Source: Bradyrhizobium sp. Ash2021 (GTDB lineage: Bacteria > Pseudomonadota > Alphaproteobacteria > Rhizobiales > Xanthobacteraceae). From it: a stretch of DNA of 64,000 nt. The position numbers and the translations under genes were made by a program. The notes under the pieces were generated by a model that saw only the letters and a list, made by a program, of their open reading frames with translations, had not been told where the DNA came from and made no database searches. The stretch's first letter is position 1. Every line of letters starts with the position of its first letter. Below are positions 33,288 to 42,519 of the stretch, piece by piece. The DNA lies in assembly GCF_031202265.1 (NCBI RefSeq), contig NZ_CP100604.1, positions 2,772,501 to 2,836,500 of the forward strand, in the 5' to 3' direction.

Positions 33288-33324
33288 CGGCGGTCACAGG
33301 TTGAAGCGGCGGGACCACTTCTCC

Positions 33325-33443
33325 CTCGCCCCGCTTGCGGGGAGAGGGTCGGGGTGAGGGGGACTCTCCACGAGTTCAGTCGTGGAGAGTCCCCCTCACC
33401 CGGATTGCTTCGCAATCCGACCTCTCCCCGCAAGCGGGGCGAG
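33325..33443. repeat. Large nested palindromic repeat
   Basis: A 23-bp outer inverted repeat (33325-33347 with 33421-33443, perfect) encloses a 20-bp perfect inner repeat (33354-33373 with 33380-33399) and a small CGGATTGC/GCAATCCG hairpin at 33401-33419. A diverged partial copy lies at 52965-53010. It is placed between convergent genes. Confidence 0.85.
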
Positions 33444-33452
33444 GTGAATCGA

Positions 33453-34703
33453 CTACACCTTCCACTGATGCGGCCGGAACAGCCGACCCTTTTCCACCAC
33501 CAGCACCACGCCGAGTGCGGCCAGCGTGCAGAGGAAGAAGCCGGTCGCGAACGGCAGCAGCGTGCCGTCGTAATCCTGGCCGATGGTGACGCCGATGCCG
33601 ATGCCGAGCAGGGTGGTGATCGATCCGTACAGCGACGAGGCGGTGCCGGCGATATGGCCCTGCGGCTCCATCGCCAGCGCGGTGAAATTCGCGATCATCA
33701 GCCCGAACGAAAACATCATCAGGGCCGACAGCGCCATGAACAGCGGCAACGGCAGCATGTGCATTTTTTCAGCTACCAGCATGGTTCCGGCCACGGCGGC
33801 GAATGCCACCAGCGCGCCATGCGAGATCACGCGCATGCCGAGCCGGCCGACGAATCTCGAGTTGAGAAAGCCGGCGATGGCGGTGCCGATCGCGATCGCC
33901 GCGAAGGCGATCGGGAAATAATGCCCGAGGTGATAGATTTCGGTGAACACCTGCTGGGCGGTGAACACGTAGGCGAACAGCGAGCCCATGACGCCGCCGG
34001 CCGCGAGCGCATAGCCGAGCGTCTGGCGGTTGGTCACGGTCTGGCGGAAGGCGCCGAGCACCTCGCGAACCGCAAGCGATCGGCGCTGCGACTTAGGCAG
34101 CGTCTCCGGCATGCGCAGCGCGCTCCAGATCAGCGCGGCCGCGCCATAGACCATCAGCACGATGAAGATGCCGCGCCACTGCGTCAGCAGCAGCACCGCC
34201 TGGCCGAACGAAGGCGCGACCACGGGCACGGCGATGAAGACCATCATCGCCAGCGACATTACGCTGGCCATGCGCCGGCCGGCGTAGCAGTCGCGCACGA
34301 TCGAGGTGGCGATCACGCGGGTGGCGGACGTGCCAAGGCCCTGCAGTGCGCGCGCGAGCAGCAATGTCTCGAAGGAGGGGGCAGCGATCGCCAGCACGCT
34401 GGCGATGCAGTAGAGCGTCATGCCGCCCAGCAACACCGGCCGGCGGCCAAAACGGTCGGACAACGGCCCGATCACGAACTGCCCGACGCCGAAGCCGATC
34501 AGGAAGGTGGACAGCACCATCTGCGGGCGGTTGGCGATCGTAATGTGGAACGCGGAAGCGATGTCCGGCAGCGCCGGCAGCATCATGTCCATCGCCAGCG
34601 GGTTCAGCGCCATGATGGATGCGATGATGACAACGAATTCGGGAAAGCCCATCGGGCGGTGGCCTGAGGATGACACCCAGGCATCGGCATTGATTTCAGA
34701 CAC
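33453..34703 (-). CDS. Bcr/CflA-type MFS multidrug exporter
   Basis: MFS protein of 416 residues with about twelve helices. The N-terminal half has ALNPLAMDMMLPALPDIASAF, typical of the Bcr/CflA subfamily (LPxxxD), and the loop motif PLSDRFGRRPVLLGG. It likely exports drugs or metabolites using the proton gradient. Single gene, convergent with the hydrolase at 32418. Confidence 0.88.
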   Translation of the reverse strand: MSEINADAWVSSSGHRPMGFPEFVVIIASIMALNPLAMDMMLPALPDIASAFHITIANRPQMVLSTFLIGFGVGQFVIGPLSDRFGRRPVLLGGMTLYCIASVLAIAAPSFETLLLARALQGLGTSATRVIATSIVRDCYAGRRMASVMSLAMMVFIAVPVVAPSFGQAVLLLTQWRGIFIVLMVYGAAALIWSALRMPETLPKSQRRSLAVREVLGAFRQTVTNRQTLGYALAAGGVMGSLFAYVFTAQQVFTEIYHLGHYFPIAFAAIAIGTAIAGFLNSRFVGRLGMRVISHGALVAFAAVAGTMLVAEKMHMLPLPLFMALSALMMFSFGLMIANFTALAMEPQGHIAGTASSLYGSITTLLGIGIGVTIGQDYDGTLLPFATGFFLCTLAALGVVLVVEKGRLFRPHQWKV

Positions 34704-34839
34704 TTGGCGACCTCATTCCAGGCCGGGAATGTATCGCTTTTGCTGCGATGCACAATGACCGTCAGGGGATGGCAGACCCTCGGCGGCGGGGGAGGTGACG
34801 GGGTACGGCTGCCAAGGCAACCGCACCCAGGCCAAGCCT

Positions 34840-35352
34840 CTATCCGGCCTTGCGCTGCGGCAAGCGCCAGCCCGGGCGGACGAAATGGCAGGTGTAGCCG
34901 TCCGGATAGCGTTCGAGATAATCCTGATGTTCAGGCTCGGCTTCCCAGAATTCGCGCGCCGGCGCGACTTCGGTTGAAGCCTTGCCGGGCCAGATACCGG
35001 AGGCGTCGACATCCGCGATGGTGTCGCGGGCGACGCGCTCCTGCTCGGGACTGGTGTAGAAGATCGCCGAGCGGTAGCTCATCCCGATGTCATTGCCCTG
35101 GCGGTTGCGCGTCGAGGGATCGTGGATTTGGAAAAAGAACTCGAGAAGCTGCCGATAGCTCAGTAGCCGCGGATCGAAGATGATCTCGATGGCTTCGGCA
35201 TGGGTGCCGTGGTTTTCGTAGGTGGCGTTGGCGACATCGCCGCCGGAGTAGCCGACGCGGGTGGAAAGGACGCCAGTCATTTTGCGGATCAGGTCCTGCA
35301 TGCCCCAAAAGCAACCTCCGGCAAGGACGGCCCGCTCGGTCTTCTCGGTCAT
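34840..35352 (-). CDS. msrA: Peptide-methionine (S)-S-oxide reductase
   Basis: MsrA of 170 residues, repairing oxidised methionine. The catalytic motif is [10 protein letters not shown], with the Cys near residue 15, followed by [31 protein letters not shown] and [28 protein letters not shown]. The start at 35352 follows GGGAGAAC; a longer frame to 35448 has a non-conserved N-terminus. Single gene. Confidence 0.95.
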   Translation of the reverse strand: MTEKTERAVLAGGCFWGMQDLIRKMTGVLSTRVGYSGGDVANATYENHGTHAEAIEIIFDPRLLSYRQLLEFFFQIHDPSTRNRQGNDIGMSYRSAIFYTSPEQERVARDTIADVDASGIWPGKASTEVAPAREFWEAEPEHQDYLERYPDGYTCHFVRPGWRLPQRKAG

Positions 35353-35550
35353 TTCAGTTCTCCCTGTTCGGTCGGCCGGTTCTATTTGGGGTTTTCGGCG
35401 GGCAGGTTCAACCGCCGATCGCCTGGGAAACATGGCGCCCGCCATCATCGAGATTTCATGCGCGGGCGCAAGCCGGCTGAGTGGGGCTGGTCCGGCAATT
35501 GCCGTTGGCTGCGCTACGCGATATCAGACCCGGGAAATCGGGAGGCGACC

Positions 35551-36162
35551 ATGTCTGTCATCGCGACCATCGAGCAGCTCGAGGCGATCTACGGCCATCC
35601 GAACGACGCATCGACGGTGAAGGTCGCGGACCGGGTCACGCCGGCCTATCGCGTCCTGATCAACAAATCGCCGTTCGCGGCGCTGGCGACCTGCGGGGCG
35701 GAGGGGCTGGATTGCTCGCCGCGCGGCGATCTGCCCGGCTTCGTCCGCATTCACGACGACAAGACCCTGATGATGCCGGATCGCCGCGGCAACAACCGCG
35801 TCGATTCGTTGCGCAACATCGTGCGCGATCCCCGCGTTGCGTTGATGTTCCTGATACCCGGCTCCGGTACCACGCTGCGTATCAACGGCCGGGCTCACGT
35901 CTCGGCAGATCCCGATTTGCTGGCTTCGTTCAAGATGGAGGGCAAGGCGCCGCGCACGGTCATCGTCATGACGGTAGACGAGATTTATTTTCAGTGCGCG
36001 CGCGCCATCGTTCGCTCCGATCTCTGGAATCCCGACAAGCGGGTCGATCCCAAGAGCTTGCCGACGCCGGGCCAGATCCTCGCCGAGATGAGCGAGAACA
36101 AGGTCGGCGGCGAGCAATACGACCGTGAATGGCCGGAGCGGGCACGACAGACGATGTGGTGA
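35551..36162 (+). CDS. Pyridoxamine 5'-phosphate oxidase-family flavin-binding protein
   Basis: Protein of 203 residues with a split-barrel flavin/F420-binding fold: FAALATCGAEGLDCSPRGDLPGFVRI, LMMPDRRGNNRVDSLRNIVRDPRVALMFLIPG and LRINGRAHVSAD, then RAIVRSDLWNP. These match the MSMEG_1061-type subgroup of PPOX proteins. The reaction is unknown, probably an FMN-dependent redox step. The start at 35551 follows GGGAGGCG. Confidence 0.85.
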   Translation: MSVIATIEQLEAIYGHPNDASTVKVADRVTPAYRVLINKSPFAALATCGAEGLDCSPRGDLPGFVRIHDDKTLMMPDRRGNNRVDSLRNIVRDPRVALMFLIPGSGTTLRINGRAHVSADPDLLASFKMEGKAPRTVIVMTVDEIYFQCARAIVRSDLWNPDKRVDPKSLPTPGQILAEMSENKVGGEQYDREWPERARQTMW

Positions 36163-36178
36163 CGGACGAGCAGCGACA

Positions 36179-36403
36179 TCATGCCGCGATGTCGTGCAAT
36201 AATTGTGACGATCCCCGGATCAGGACCTTGCGGCCGAGTGGCGTAATGACAAACGAATCGCCACGCACGGCGACGAAGCCGAACGCGGACAGACTTTCAA
36301 TCGCAGACTTTCTTATTCTCGAGGGGTTTGCTGCAGGTGCACGCAACGCTCTCAACACTTCCCACTGATAGGGTGTGAGTTCGTAATCGAATTCGTTGTT
36401 CAT
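36179..36403 (-). CDS. Small winged-helix-like protein
   Basis: Protein of 74 residues beginning MNNEFDYELTPYQWEVLRALRA, with FVAVRGDSFVITPLGRKVL towards the end. The pattern of helix, helix and strand suggests a compact winged helix-turn-helix fold, as in short MarR-like or DUF proteins. No named family. The start at 36403 follows GGGAG. Convergent with the PPOX-family gene. Confidence 0.6.
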   Translation of the reverse strand: MNNEFDYELTPYQWEVLRALRAPAANPSRIRKSAIESLSAFGFVAVRGDSFVITPLGRKVLIRGSSQLLHDIAA

Positions 36404-36548
36404 GGTGTGTCGGACTCCCGGAGTTCCCGTGGTGCGTGATACCGGGCGCACATGAATTTCTTGCGACCAGAACGAGTCAGGATTCCGGCTTGCGGGGATA
36501 TGTCCTCACATCATCGTGTCATTGCAAACAAATCAAATCGCGGACGCT

Positions 36549-37151
36549 TCATCGCGCCGCTGATTGCTCGTCGAACGCTTTCAGCGAAACGACGGCGACC
36601 TGGCGCAGGGCCTCACGATCGGCGCCTGAAGATGCCATCACGCCCATGCCGACGGTGACAGCCGAAAGATAACGCGCGAGCGCGGAGGGGTCTGCCGTGG
36701 CTGTCAGGTCGCCGTCGGCCTTGGCTTTCGCGAACCGCTGGCGGAGCTGATCTTCCGTCTGGGCCCGGTGCGCGGCCAGTTCGAACGGGACGTTTTCCGA
36801 TCCCGTGCCGCAGGCCAGGCCGCCCTGGACCAGCAGACAACCCGGCGGATTGGCCGGATCGGTCTGGGTATCGGCAATCCCCATCAGCATTTTTTCGGCG
36901 ACGGCGCGGGCCGTCGGTGCGTTCAGAACATCTTCCATGAAGGCCGCGCGCCTGCCGCTGTAGCGGTCGAGCGCTGCCTTCAACAGCCCTTCCTTGCTAC
37001 CGAAAGCCGCGTACAGGCTGGGCGGATTTATTCCCATCGCATCAGTGAGTTGCGCGATTGTCGCGCCCTCGTAACCGTGCCGCCAAAACACTTCCATCGC
37101 TTCGTCCAACGCCGCGTCGGCATCGAAGGCGCGGGGACGTCCCATGGCCAT
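36549..37151 (-). CDS. TetR/AcrR-family regulator of the RND efflux genes
   Basis: Protein of 200 residues. The DNA-binding region GRPRAFDADAALDEAMEVFWRHGYEGATIAQLTDAMGINPPSLYAAFGSKEGLL is classical TetR, and the C-terminal domain has CLLVQGGLACG, as in many AcrR-like and NemR-like repressors. It is divergent from the RND adaptor gene, with two palindromes in between, so it probably represses the efflux operon and itself. Confidence 0.93.
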   Translation of the reverse strand: MAMGRPRAFDADAALDEAMEVFWRHGYEGATIAQLTDAMGINPPSLYAAFGSKEGLLKAALDRYSGRRAAFMEDVLNAPTARAVAEKMLMGIADTQTDPANPPGCLLVQGGLACGTGSENVPFELAAHRAQTEDQLRQRFAKAKADGDLTATADPSALARYLSAVTVGMGVMASSGADREALRQVAVVSLKAFDEQSAAR

Positions 37152-37175
37152 TGCATCCTCCTCGGCATTTTCTTA

Positions 37176-37186
37176 GTATCCGATAC
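37176..37186. promoter_or_regulatory. Palindrome near the TetR start
   Basis: GTATC-C-GATAC, 25 bp upstream of the TetR-family gene, within the divergent promoter region. A candidate operator half of the regulatory region. A TTGACG sequence at 37196-37201 could be a -35 element for the efflux operon. Confidence 0.4.
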
Positions 37187-37222
37187 ATAAGTGCCTTGAC
37201 GACCGGCGTCCAGCTCCACATC

Positions 37223-37238
37223 TGTAGTGAACACTACA
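37223..37238. promoter_or_regulatory. Perfect inverted repeat before the RND adaptor gene
   Basis: TGTAGTG-AA-CACTACA with perfect 7-bp arms, 17 bp upstream of the adaptor start. Symmetry and placement suit a TetR-family operator that blocks transcription of the efflux operon. Confidence 0.6.
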
Positions 37239-37254
37239 TTTCTGGAGCGCGACA

Positions 37255-38499
37255 ATGCCCCCATCCCCCGTTTTCCCCCGTTTCAGCCGGTTCCGACGCG
37301 TTGTCGGAGGCCTGGCCGTTGTTGGCGCTGTCGTTGCCGCCGGCTCGGTCGCGACCGGCCACTATTTCCATGCCGCGCAGGCGACGGCCGGTTCCGCTAC
37401 TCCGGAACAAGCCGTTGCCGTCACGGTCGCCGTCGTCGAGCCGCGTCAGACCAGTCTGTGGGACGATTTTTCCGGACGGCTCGAAGCGGTCAATCGCGTC
37501 GAACTGCGTCCGCGCGTCGCCGGCGCAATTCTTTCGACCAACTTTACCGAGGGCGCGCTGGTGAAGGCCGGCGACGTGCTGTTCAAGATCGATCCGGCGC
37601 CCTACGCCGCCGAAGTCGACAAGGCCCAGGCTCAACTTGAAGCGGCGAGAGCGCGCGTCGTGTTCACGGCCGGCGAACTCGAGCGCGGTGCGCAGTTGGT
37701 CGGCAACAATGTCGTCACCCGGCGTGATTACGACCAGCGCGACAACGCCAATCGCGAAGCCATCGCCAATGTGAAGGCCGCTGAAGCCACGCTGCAAACC
37801 GCAAGGTTGAACCTCGACTACACCGAGGTCCGCGCCCCCGTCGACGGCCGCGTCGGCAAATTCGAAGTAACGGTCGGTAATCTGGTCGCGGCCGGAACAT
37901 CATCGCCGGTGCTGACCTCGCTGGTATCGGTCAACCCGATCTATGCGAGCTTCGATGCGGACGAAGACGTTGTGCTGCGCGCATTGAACTCGATCGCGGA
38001 CACCTCCGGCAAGCGCGGCAATCTCGACCAGATCCCGGTCGAGATGTCCACTTCCAGCGGGACCATCGTCAAGGGCCACATCCAGCTGATCGATAATTTG
38101 GTCAACGGTCAAAGCGGCACGATCCGCGTGCGCGCCACGTTCAAGAACGAAGACGGCCGCCTGATCCCGGGCCAGTTCGCGCGCGTGCGCATGGGGCAGC
38201 CGCGCGCGCAGACGCTCGTTATGGTCGATGAGCGGGCGATCGGCACCGACCAGGACAAGAAATTCGTCATGGTCGTCGGGTCGGACAATCGCGCGCTCTA
38301 TCGTTCGATCACGCTCGGCGGTTCTGTCGAAGGCCTGCGCATCGTGACCTCGGGGCTGCAGTCCGGCGACCGTGTCGTCGTCAACGGGCTGCAGCGCGTC
38401 CGTCCGGGCGCGCTGTTGAAATCGGAAGTGGCCGAGATGGGCGGGCACGGCGCGCAGCGCGCTTCGGCCGACGACAACCAGCGCGTCGCGCAGCGCTAG
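37255..38499 (+). CDS. RND efflux periplasmic adaptor subunit
   Basis: Membrane-fusion protein of 414 residues (MexE/AcrA-like). An N-terminal hydrophobic anchor (VVGGLAVVGAVVAAGSVA) is followed by barrel and lipoyl segments (SGRLEAVNRVELRPRVAGAIL, DGRVGKFEVTVGNLVAAG), a helical hairpin (AQAQLEAARARVV) and the membrane-proximal domain (QSGDRVVVNGLQRVRPG). It links the pump to an outer-membrane channel. It is 23 bp upstream of the pump gene and divergent from the TetR gene. Confidence 0.95.
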   Translation: MPPSPVFPRFSRFRRVVGGLAVVGAVVAAGSVATGHYFHAAQATAGSATPEQAVAVTVAVVEPRQTSLWDDFSGRLEAVNRVELRPRVAGAILSTNFTEGALVKAGDVLFKIDPAPYAAEVDKAQAQLEAARARVVFTAGELERGAQLVGNNVVTRRDYDQRDNANREAIANVKAAEATLQTARLNLDYTEVRAPVDGRVGKFEVTVGNLVAAGTSSPVLTSLVSVNPIYASFDADEDVVLRALNSIADTSGKRGNLDQIPVEMSTSSGTIVKGHIQLIDNLVNGQSGTIRVRATFKNEDGRLIPGQFARVRMGQPRAQTLVMVDERAIGTDQDKKFVMVVGSDNRALYRSITLGGSVEGLRIVTSGLQSGDRVVVNGLQRVRPGALLKSEVAEMGGHGAQRASADDNQRVAQR

Positions 38500-38522
38500 C
38501 GATTTCCGTCCGGGGGCGTACC

Positions 38523-41500
38523 ATGAATCTGTCAAAATTCTTCATCGACCGGCCGATCTTCGCGGGCGTGCTGTCGATATTGATTTTCCTCGCCGGCCTG
38601 ATCTCGCTGGTTTCGATGCCGATCTCGGAATACCCGGACGTCGTGCCGCCGTCGGTGGTGGTGCGCGCGAGCTATCCCGGCGCAAATCCCAAGGTCATCG
38701 CCGAGACGGTCGCCACCCCGATCGAGGAGCAGATCAACGGTGTCGAGGGCATGCTCTACATGAGCAGCCAGGCGACCACCGATGGCGCTATGACGCTGAC
38801 CGTGACGTTTCGGCTCGGCACCGATCCCGACAAGGCGCAGCAACTGGTGCAGAACCGGGTGCAACAGGCCGAACCGCGGTTGCCGGCGGTGGTCCGCCAG
38901 CTCGGCATCATCACCAAGAAGAGCTCACCCGACCTCACGATGGTCGTGCATTTGTTGTCGCCGAACAACCGCTACGACATGACGTATTTGCGCAATTACG
39001 CCGTGCTCAACGTCAAGGACCGCCTGGCGCGGATCGACGGCGTCGGCGATGTCCAGCTCTATGGCGCCGGCGACTATTCGATGCGGGTGTGGGTCGATCC
39101 GCAGAAAGCCGCGGAACACGGGCTGACCGCCAACGACATCGTCAAGGCGATCCAGGCGCAGAACGTCGAAGCCGCAGCCGGCGTGGTCGGTGCATCGCCC
39201 AGCGTCAAGGGTCTCGACCTCCAGCTTTCCGTCAACGCGGAAGGCCGCCTTTCCACCGAGGAGCAATTCGGTGACATCGTCGTCAAGGCCGGGGCGCGCG
39301 GCGAGGTGACGCGGCTGCGTGACGTCGCGCGCATCGAACTCGGTGCATCGGAATACGGCCTGCGTTCACTGCTCGACAACAAGCAGGCCGTGGCCATTCC
39401 GATCTTTCAAGCCCCGGGTTCGAATGCGCTGCAGATATCGGACAGCGTTCGTGCGACGATGGCCGAGATCAAGAAGAACATGCCGGAAGGCGTCGAATAC
39501 CAGATCGTTTACGATCCGACCCAGTTCGTCCGCTCGTCGATCGAAGCCGTGATCCACACGCTGCTGGAAGCGGTGGCGCTGGTCGTTCTGGTGGTGATCC
39601 TGTTCCTGCAGACCTGGCGGGCATCGATCATCCCGCTGCTGGCGGTGCCGGTATCGATCGTCGGCACGTTCGCGGTCATGCATGTCTTCGGCTTTTCGAT
39701 CAACGCGCTCAGCCTGTTTGGACTGGTGCTGGCGATCGGCATCGTGGTCGACGACGCCATCGTCGTGGTCGAGAACGTGGAGCGCAACATTGAATCCGGC
39801 CTGTCGCCGCGCGACGCGACCTACCAGGCGATGAAGGAAGTGTCGGGGCCAATCATCGCCATCGCAATGGTGCTGATTGCGGTGTTCGTACCGCTCGCCT
39901 TCATCAGCGGCCTGACCGGCCAGTTCTACAAGCAGTTCGCGCTGACCATTGCGATCTCGACCGTGATCTCGGCGGTCAACTCGCTGACGCTGTCGCCGGC
40001 GCTGGCGGCCCTTCTCTTGAAGGGGCACGACGAACCCAAGGACGGGCTGACCCGTATCCTCGACAAGGCCTTGGGCTGGTTCTTCCGCGGCTTCAACCGC
40101 GCATTCACCCGCTCGTCGGAAAACTACAGTCGCAGCGTGACCGGCGTGATCTTCGGCAAAGCCATCGTTATCGGATTATATGTCGTGCTGGTGGGTGCCA
40201 CGGCCGTGCTGTTCAAGCAGGTGCCGAGCGGCTTTGTGCCCGGCCAGGACAAGCAATATCTGGTCGGCTTCTCGCGGCTGCCGGACGGCGCGACGCTAGA
40301 TCGCACCGAGGAAGTCATTCGCAAGATGAGCGACGTCGCGCTGACGCAGCCCGGCGTGCAGAGCTCGGTGGCATTTCCCGGGCTGTCGATCTCCGGCTTC
40401 ACCAACTCCTCGAATGCCGGCATCGTATTCTCGACGCTGAAGCCGTTCGACGAGCGCAAGGAACCCGCGCTCAGCGGCAATGCGATCGCAGCCGACCTGA
40501 ACAAGAAATATGCCGGCATCCAGGAGGCGTTCATCGCCATGTTCCCGCCGCCGCCGGTCAACGGTCTTGGCACCATCGGCGGATTCAAGCTGCAGATCGA
40601 GGATCGGGCAGGGCTCGGCTACGAGGCGCTCAACGAAGCGACCAAGGCCTACATGGCGGCAATGTCCAAGGCGCCGGAGATCGGCGGGCTGTTCTCGAGC
40701 TTCCAGGTCAACGTCCCGCAGCTGTTCGCCGATATCGACCGGACCAAGGCGCTGCAGCTCGGCGTGCCCGTGACCGAGGTTTTCAACACGCTTCAAATCT
40801 ATCTCGGCTCGTTCTACGTCAACGACTTCAACAAATTCGGCCGGACCTATTCGGTCTATGTCCAGGCCGACGCGCCGTTCCGCGCGCGAGCGGATGACAT
40901 CCGCCAGTTAAAAGTGCGCTCCGCGTCCGGCGACATGGTCCCGCTCTCGGCATTGCTCAAGATTCGTCAAAGCGCCGGTCCGGAACGCGCCATCCGCTAC
41001 AACGGTTTCCTGTCGTCCGACATCAACGCCGCCGCGGCACCCGGATATTCGTCCGGGCAGGCGCAGGAGGCGGCGACACGTATCGCGGCGGAAACGCTGC
41101 CGCCCGGCTTTGCCTTCGAATGGACCGACCTGACTTATCAGGAGTTCATCGCGGGCAATTCCGGCATGTGGGTTTTTCCGCTGGCCATTCTGCTCGTTTT
41201 CCTGGTGCTGGCCGCGCTCTATGAAAGCCTCACGCTGCCGCTGGCGATCCTCATGATCGTGCCGATGGGTTTGCTGGCCGCGATGTTCGGGGTCTGGCTG
41301 TCGAAGGGAGACAACAACGTCTTCACGCAGATCGGCTTGATCGTGCTGGTGGGTCTGTCGGCCAAGAACGCCATCCTGATCGTCGAATTCGCGCGCGAGC
41401 TCGAATTCGCTGGGCGTTCGCCGATTCGCGCGGCGATCGAAGCCAGCCGCCTGCGTCTTCGCCCGATCCTGATGACGTCGATGGCGTTCATCATGGGCGT

Positions 41501-41708
41501 GCTGCCGCTGGTGCTGTCGACCGGCGCGGGCTCGGAAATGCGCCGCGCCATGGGCGTCGCCGTGTTCTCCGGCATGATCGGCGTGACGGTCTTCGGCCTG
41601 TTCCTGACGCCGGTGTTCTACGTGCTGCTACGCAGCGCCACCGGCATGAAACCGCTGACGCATCACGGCGAAGGCAGCACCATTGCCGGGAAAGCCCACG
41701 CCGCGTGA
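38523..41708 (+). CDS. RND multidrug efflux pump, inner membrane subunit (HAE1)
   Basis: Permease of 1,061 residues (MexF/AcrB-like) with twelve membrane segments and two large periplasmic loops. Proton-relay residues are visible: the Asp pair in IGIVVDDAIVVVENVERN and the Lys in VGLSAKNAILIVEFARELE. FIDRPIFAGVLSILIFLAGL opens the protein, as usual. No outer-membrane factor gene follows (the next gene is convergent), so the pump must use a channel encoded elsewhere. Confidence 0.97.
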   Translation: MNLSKFFIDRPIFAGVLSILIFLAGLISLVSMPISEYPDVVPPSVVVRASYPGANPKVIAETVATPIEEQINGVEGMLYMSSQATTDGAMTLTVTFRLGTDPDKAQQLVQNRVQQAEPRLPAVVRQLGIITKKSSPDLTMVVHLLSPNNRYDMTYLRNYAVLNVKDRLARIDGVGDVQLYGAGDYSMRVWVDPQKAAEHGLTANDIVKAIQAQNVEAAAGVVGASPSVKGLDLQLSVNAEGRLSTEEQFGDIVVKAGARGEVTRLRDVARIELGASEYGLRSLLDNKQAVAIPIFQAPGSNALQISDSVRATMAEIKKNMPEGVEYQIVYDPTQFVRSSIEAVIHTLLEAVALVVLVVILFLQTWRASIIPLLAVPVSIVGTFAVMHVFGFSINALSLFGLVLAIGIVVDDAIVVVENVERNIESGLSPRDATYQAMKEVSGPIIAIAMVLIAVFVPLAFISGLTGQFYKQFALTIAISTVISAVNSLTLSPALAALLLKGHDEPKDGLTRILDKALGWFFRGFNRAFTRSSENYSRSVTGVIFGKAIVIGLYVVLVGATAVLFKQVPSGFVPGQDKQYLVGFSRLPDGATLDRTEEVIRKMSDVALTQPGVQSSVAFPGLSISGFTNSSNAGIVFSTLKPFDERKEPALSGNAIAADLNKKYAGIQEAFIAMFPPPPVNGLGTIGGFKLQIEDRAGLGYEALNEATKAYMAAMSKAPEIGGLFSSFQVNVPQLFADIDRTKALQLGVPVTEVFNTLQIYLGSFYVNDFNKFGRTYSVYVQADAPFRARADDIRQLKVRSASGDMVPLSALLKIRQSAGPERAIRYNGFLSSDINAAAAPGYSSGQAQEAATRIAAETLPPGFAFEWTDLTYQEFIAGNSGMWVFPLAILLVFLVLAALYESLTLPLAILMIVPMGLLAAMFGVWLSKGDNNVFTQIGLIVLVGLSAKNAILIVEFARELEFAGRSPIRAAIEASRLRLRPILMTSMAFIMGVLPLVLSTGAGSEMRRAMGVAVFSGMIGVTVFGLFLTPVFYVLLRSATGMKPLTHHGEGSTIAGKAHAA

Positions 41709-41717
41709 TCGGGGCTA

Positions 41718-42518
41718 TTACCCCCGCCGCACGCTCGCGCCGCCATCGACCGGCAAGGTCACCCCGGTAATAAAGCTCGCTTCGTCGGACGCCAGAAACA
41801 GCGCGGCATTGGCGACGTCCCAGGCGGTGCCCATCTTCTTGCGCAGCGGCACCTTGGAGTCGCGCTCGGCCTCGACCTCGGCGCGGCTCTTGTTGAATTC
41901 GCGGGCGCGGGTGTCGACCGCCATCGGTGTGTTCATCAGGCCGGGCAGGATGACGTTGGCGCGGATGCCGTACTGCGCGTTCTGGTAGGCGAGCTGTTCG
42001 GTGAAGGCGACCATCGCCGACTTGGTCGCCTTGTAGGCGACGTAAGGATACGTCGTGATCACGGCCATCGAGGAGATGTTGATGATGCTGCCGCTGTTTT
42101 GCGCCCGCATGATCGGGATCACGTGCTTGGCGGCGAGGATGCAGCTCTTGAGGTTGATCGCGACGCAGCGGTCGAAGGCCTCTTCGGTGATGTCGAGCAG
42201 TTCGGCGTCGCCGCCCGACAGGCTGACGCCGACATTGTTGTGCAGGATATCGATGCTGCCCCAGCGTTTGTGCGCGTCGGCCACCATCGCCTTGATCTCG
42301 GCATCTTTGGTGACGTCGGCCTTGAAGGCGACCGCCGTGCCGCCTTTGGCCGCGATCATGTCGACGGTTTCCTGGGCGGATTCGAGATGGTGATCGACGC
42401 ACAGCACTTTTGCGCCTTCGCGCGCGAAGGTAAGGGCCGTGGCGCGGCCGTTGCCGATGCCCTCGCCGGGGCTCTGGCCGGCGCCGACCACGATGGCGAC
42501 ACGATCTTTCAGGCGCAT
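41718..42518 (-). CDS. Classical SDR oxidoreductase, third gene of a reverse operon
   Basis: SDR of 266 residues: VVGAGQSPGEGIGNGRATA cofactor region, a longer variant of TGxxxGxG, NNVGVSL, NISSMA and YKATK catalytic residues, and LPVDGGAS at the end. It lies one base after the CMD gene (42520-43074), so it is co-transcribed with it. It is probably an alcohol or hydroxyacyl dehydrogenase; the VGAGQSPGEG form is frequent in SDRs acting on cyclic or acyl substrates. Confidence 0.9.
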   Translation of the reverse strand: MRLKDRVAIVVGAGQSPGEGIGNGRATALTFAREGAKVLCVDHHLESAQETVDMIAAKGGTAVAFKADVTKDAEIKAMVADAHKRWGSIDILHNNVGVSLSGGDAELLDITEEAFDRCVAINLKSCILAAKHVIPIMRAQNSGSIINISSMAVITTYPYVAYKATKSAMVAFTEQLAYQNAQYGIRANVILPGLMNTPMAVDTRAREFNKSRAEVEAERDSKVPLRKKMGTAWDVANAALFLASDEASFITGVTLPVDGGASVRRG

Positions 42519-42519
42519 C

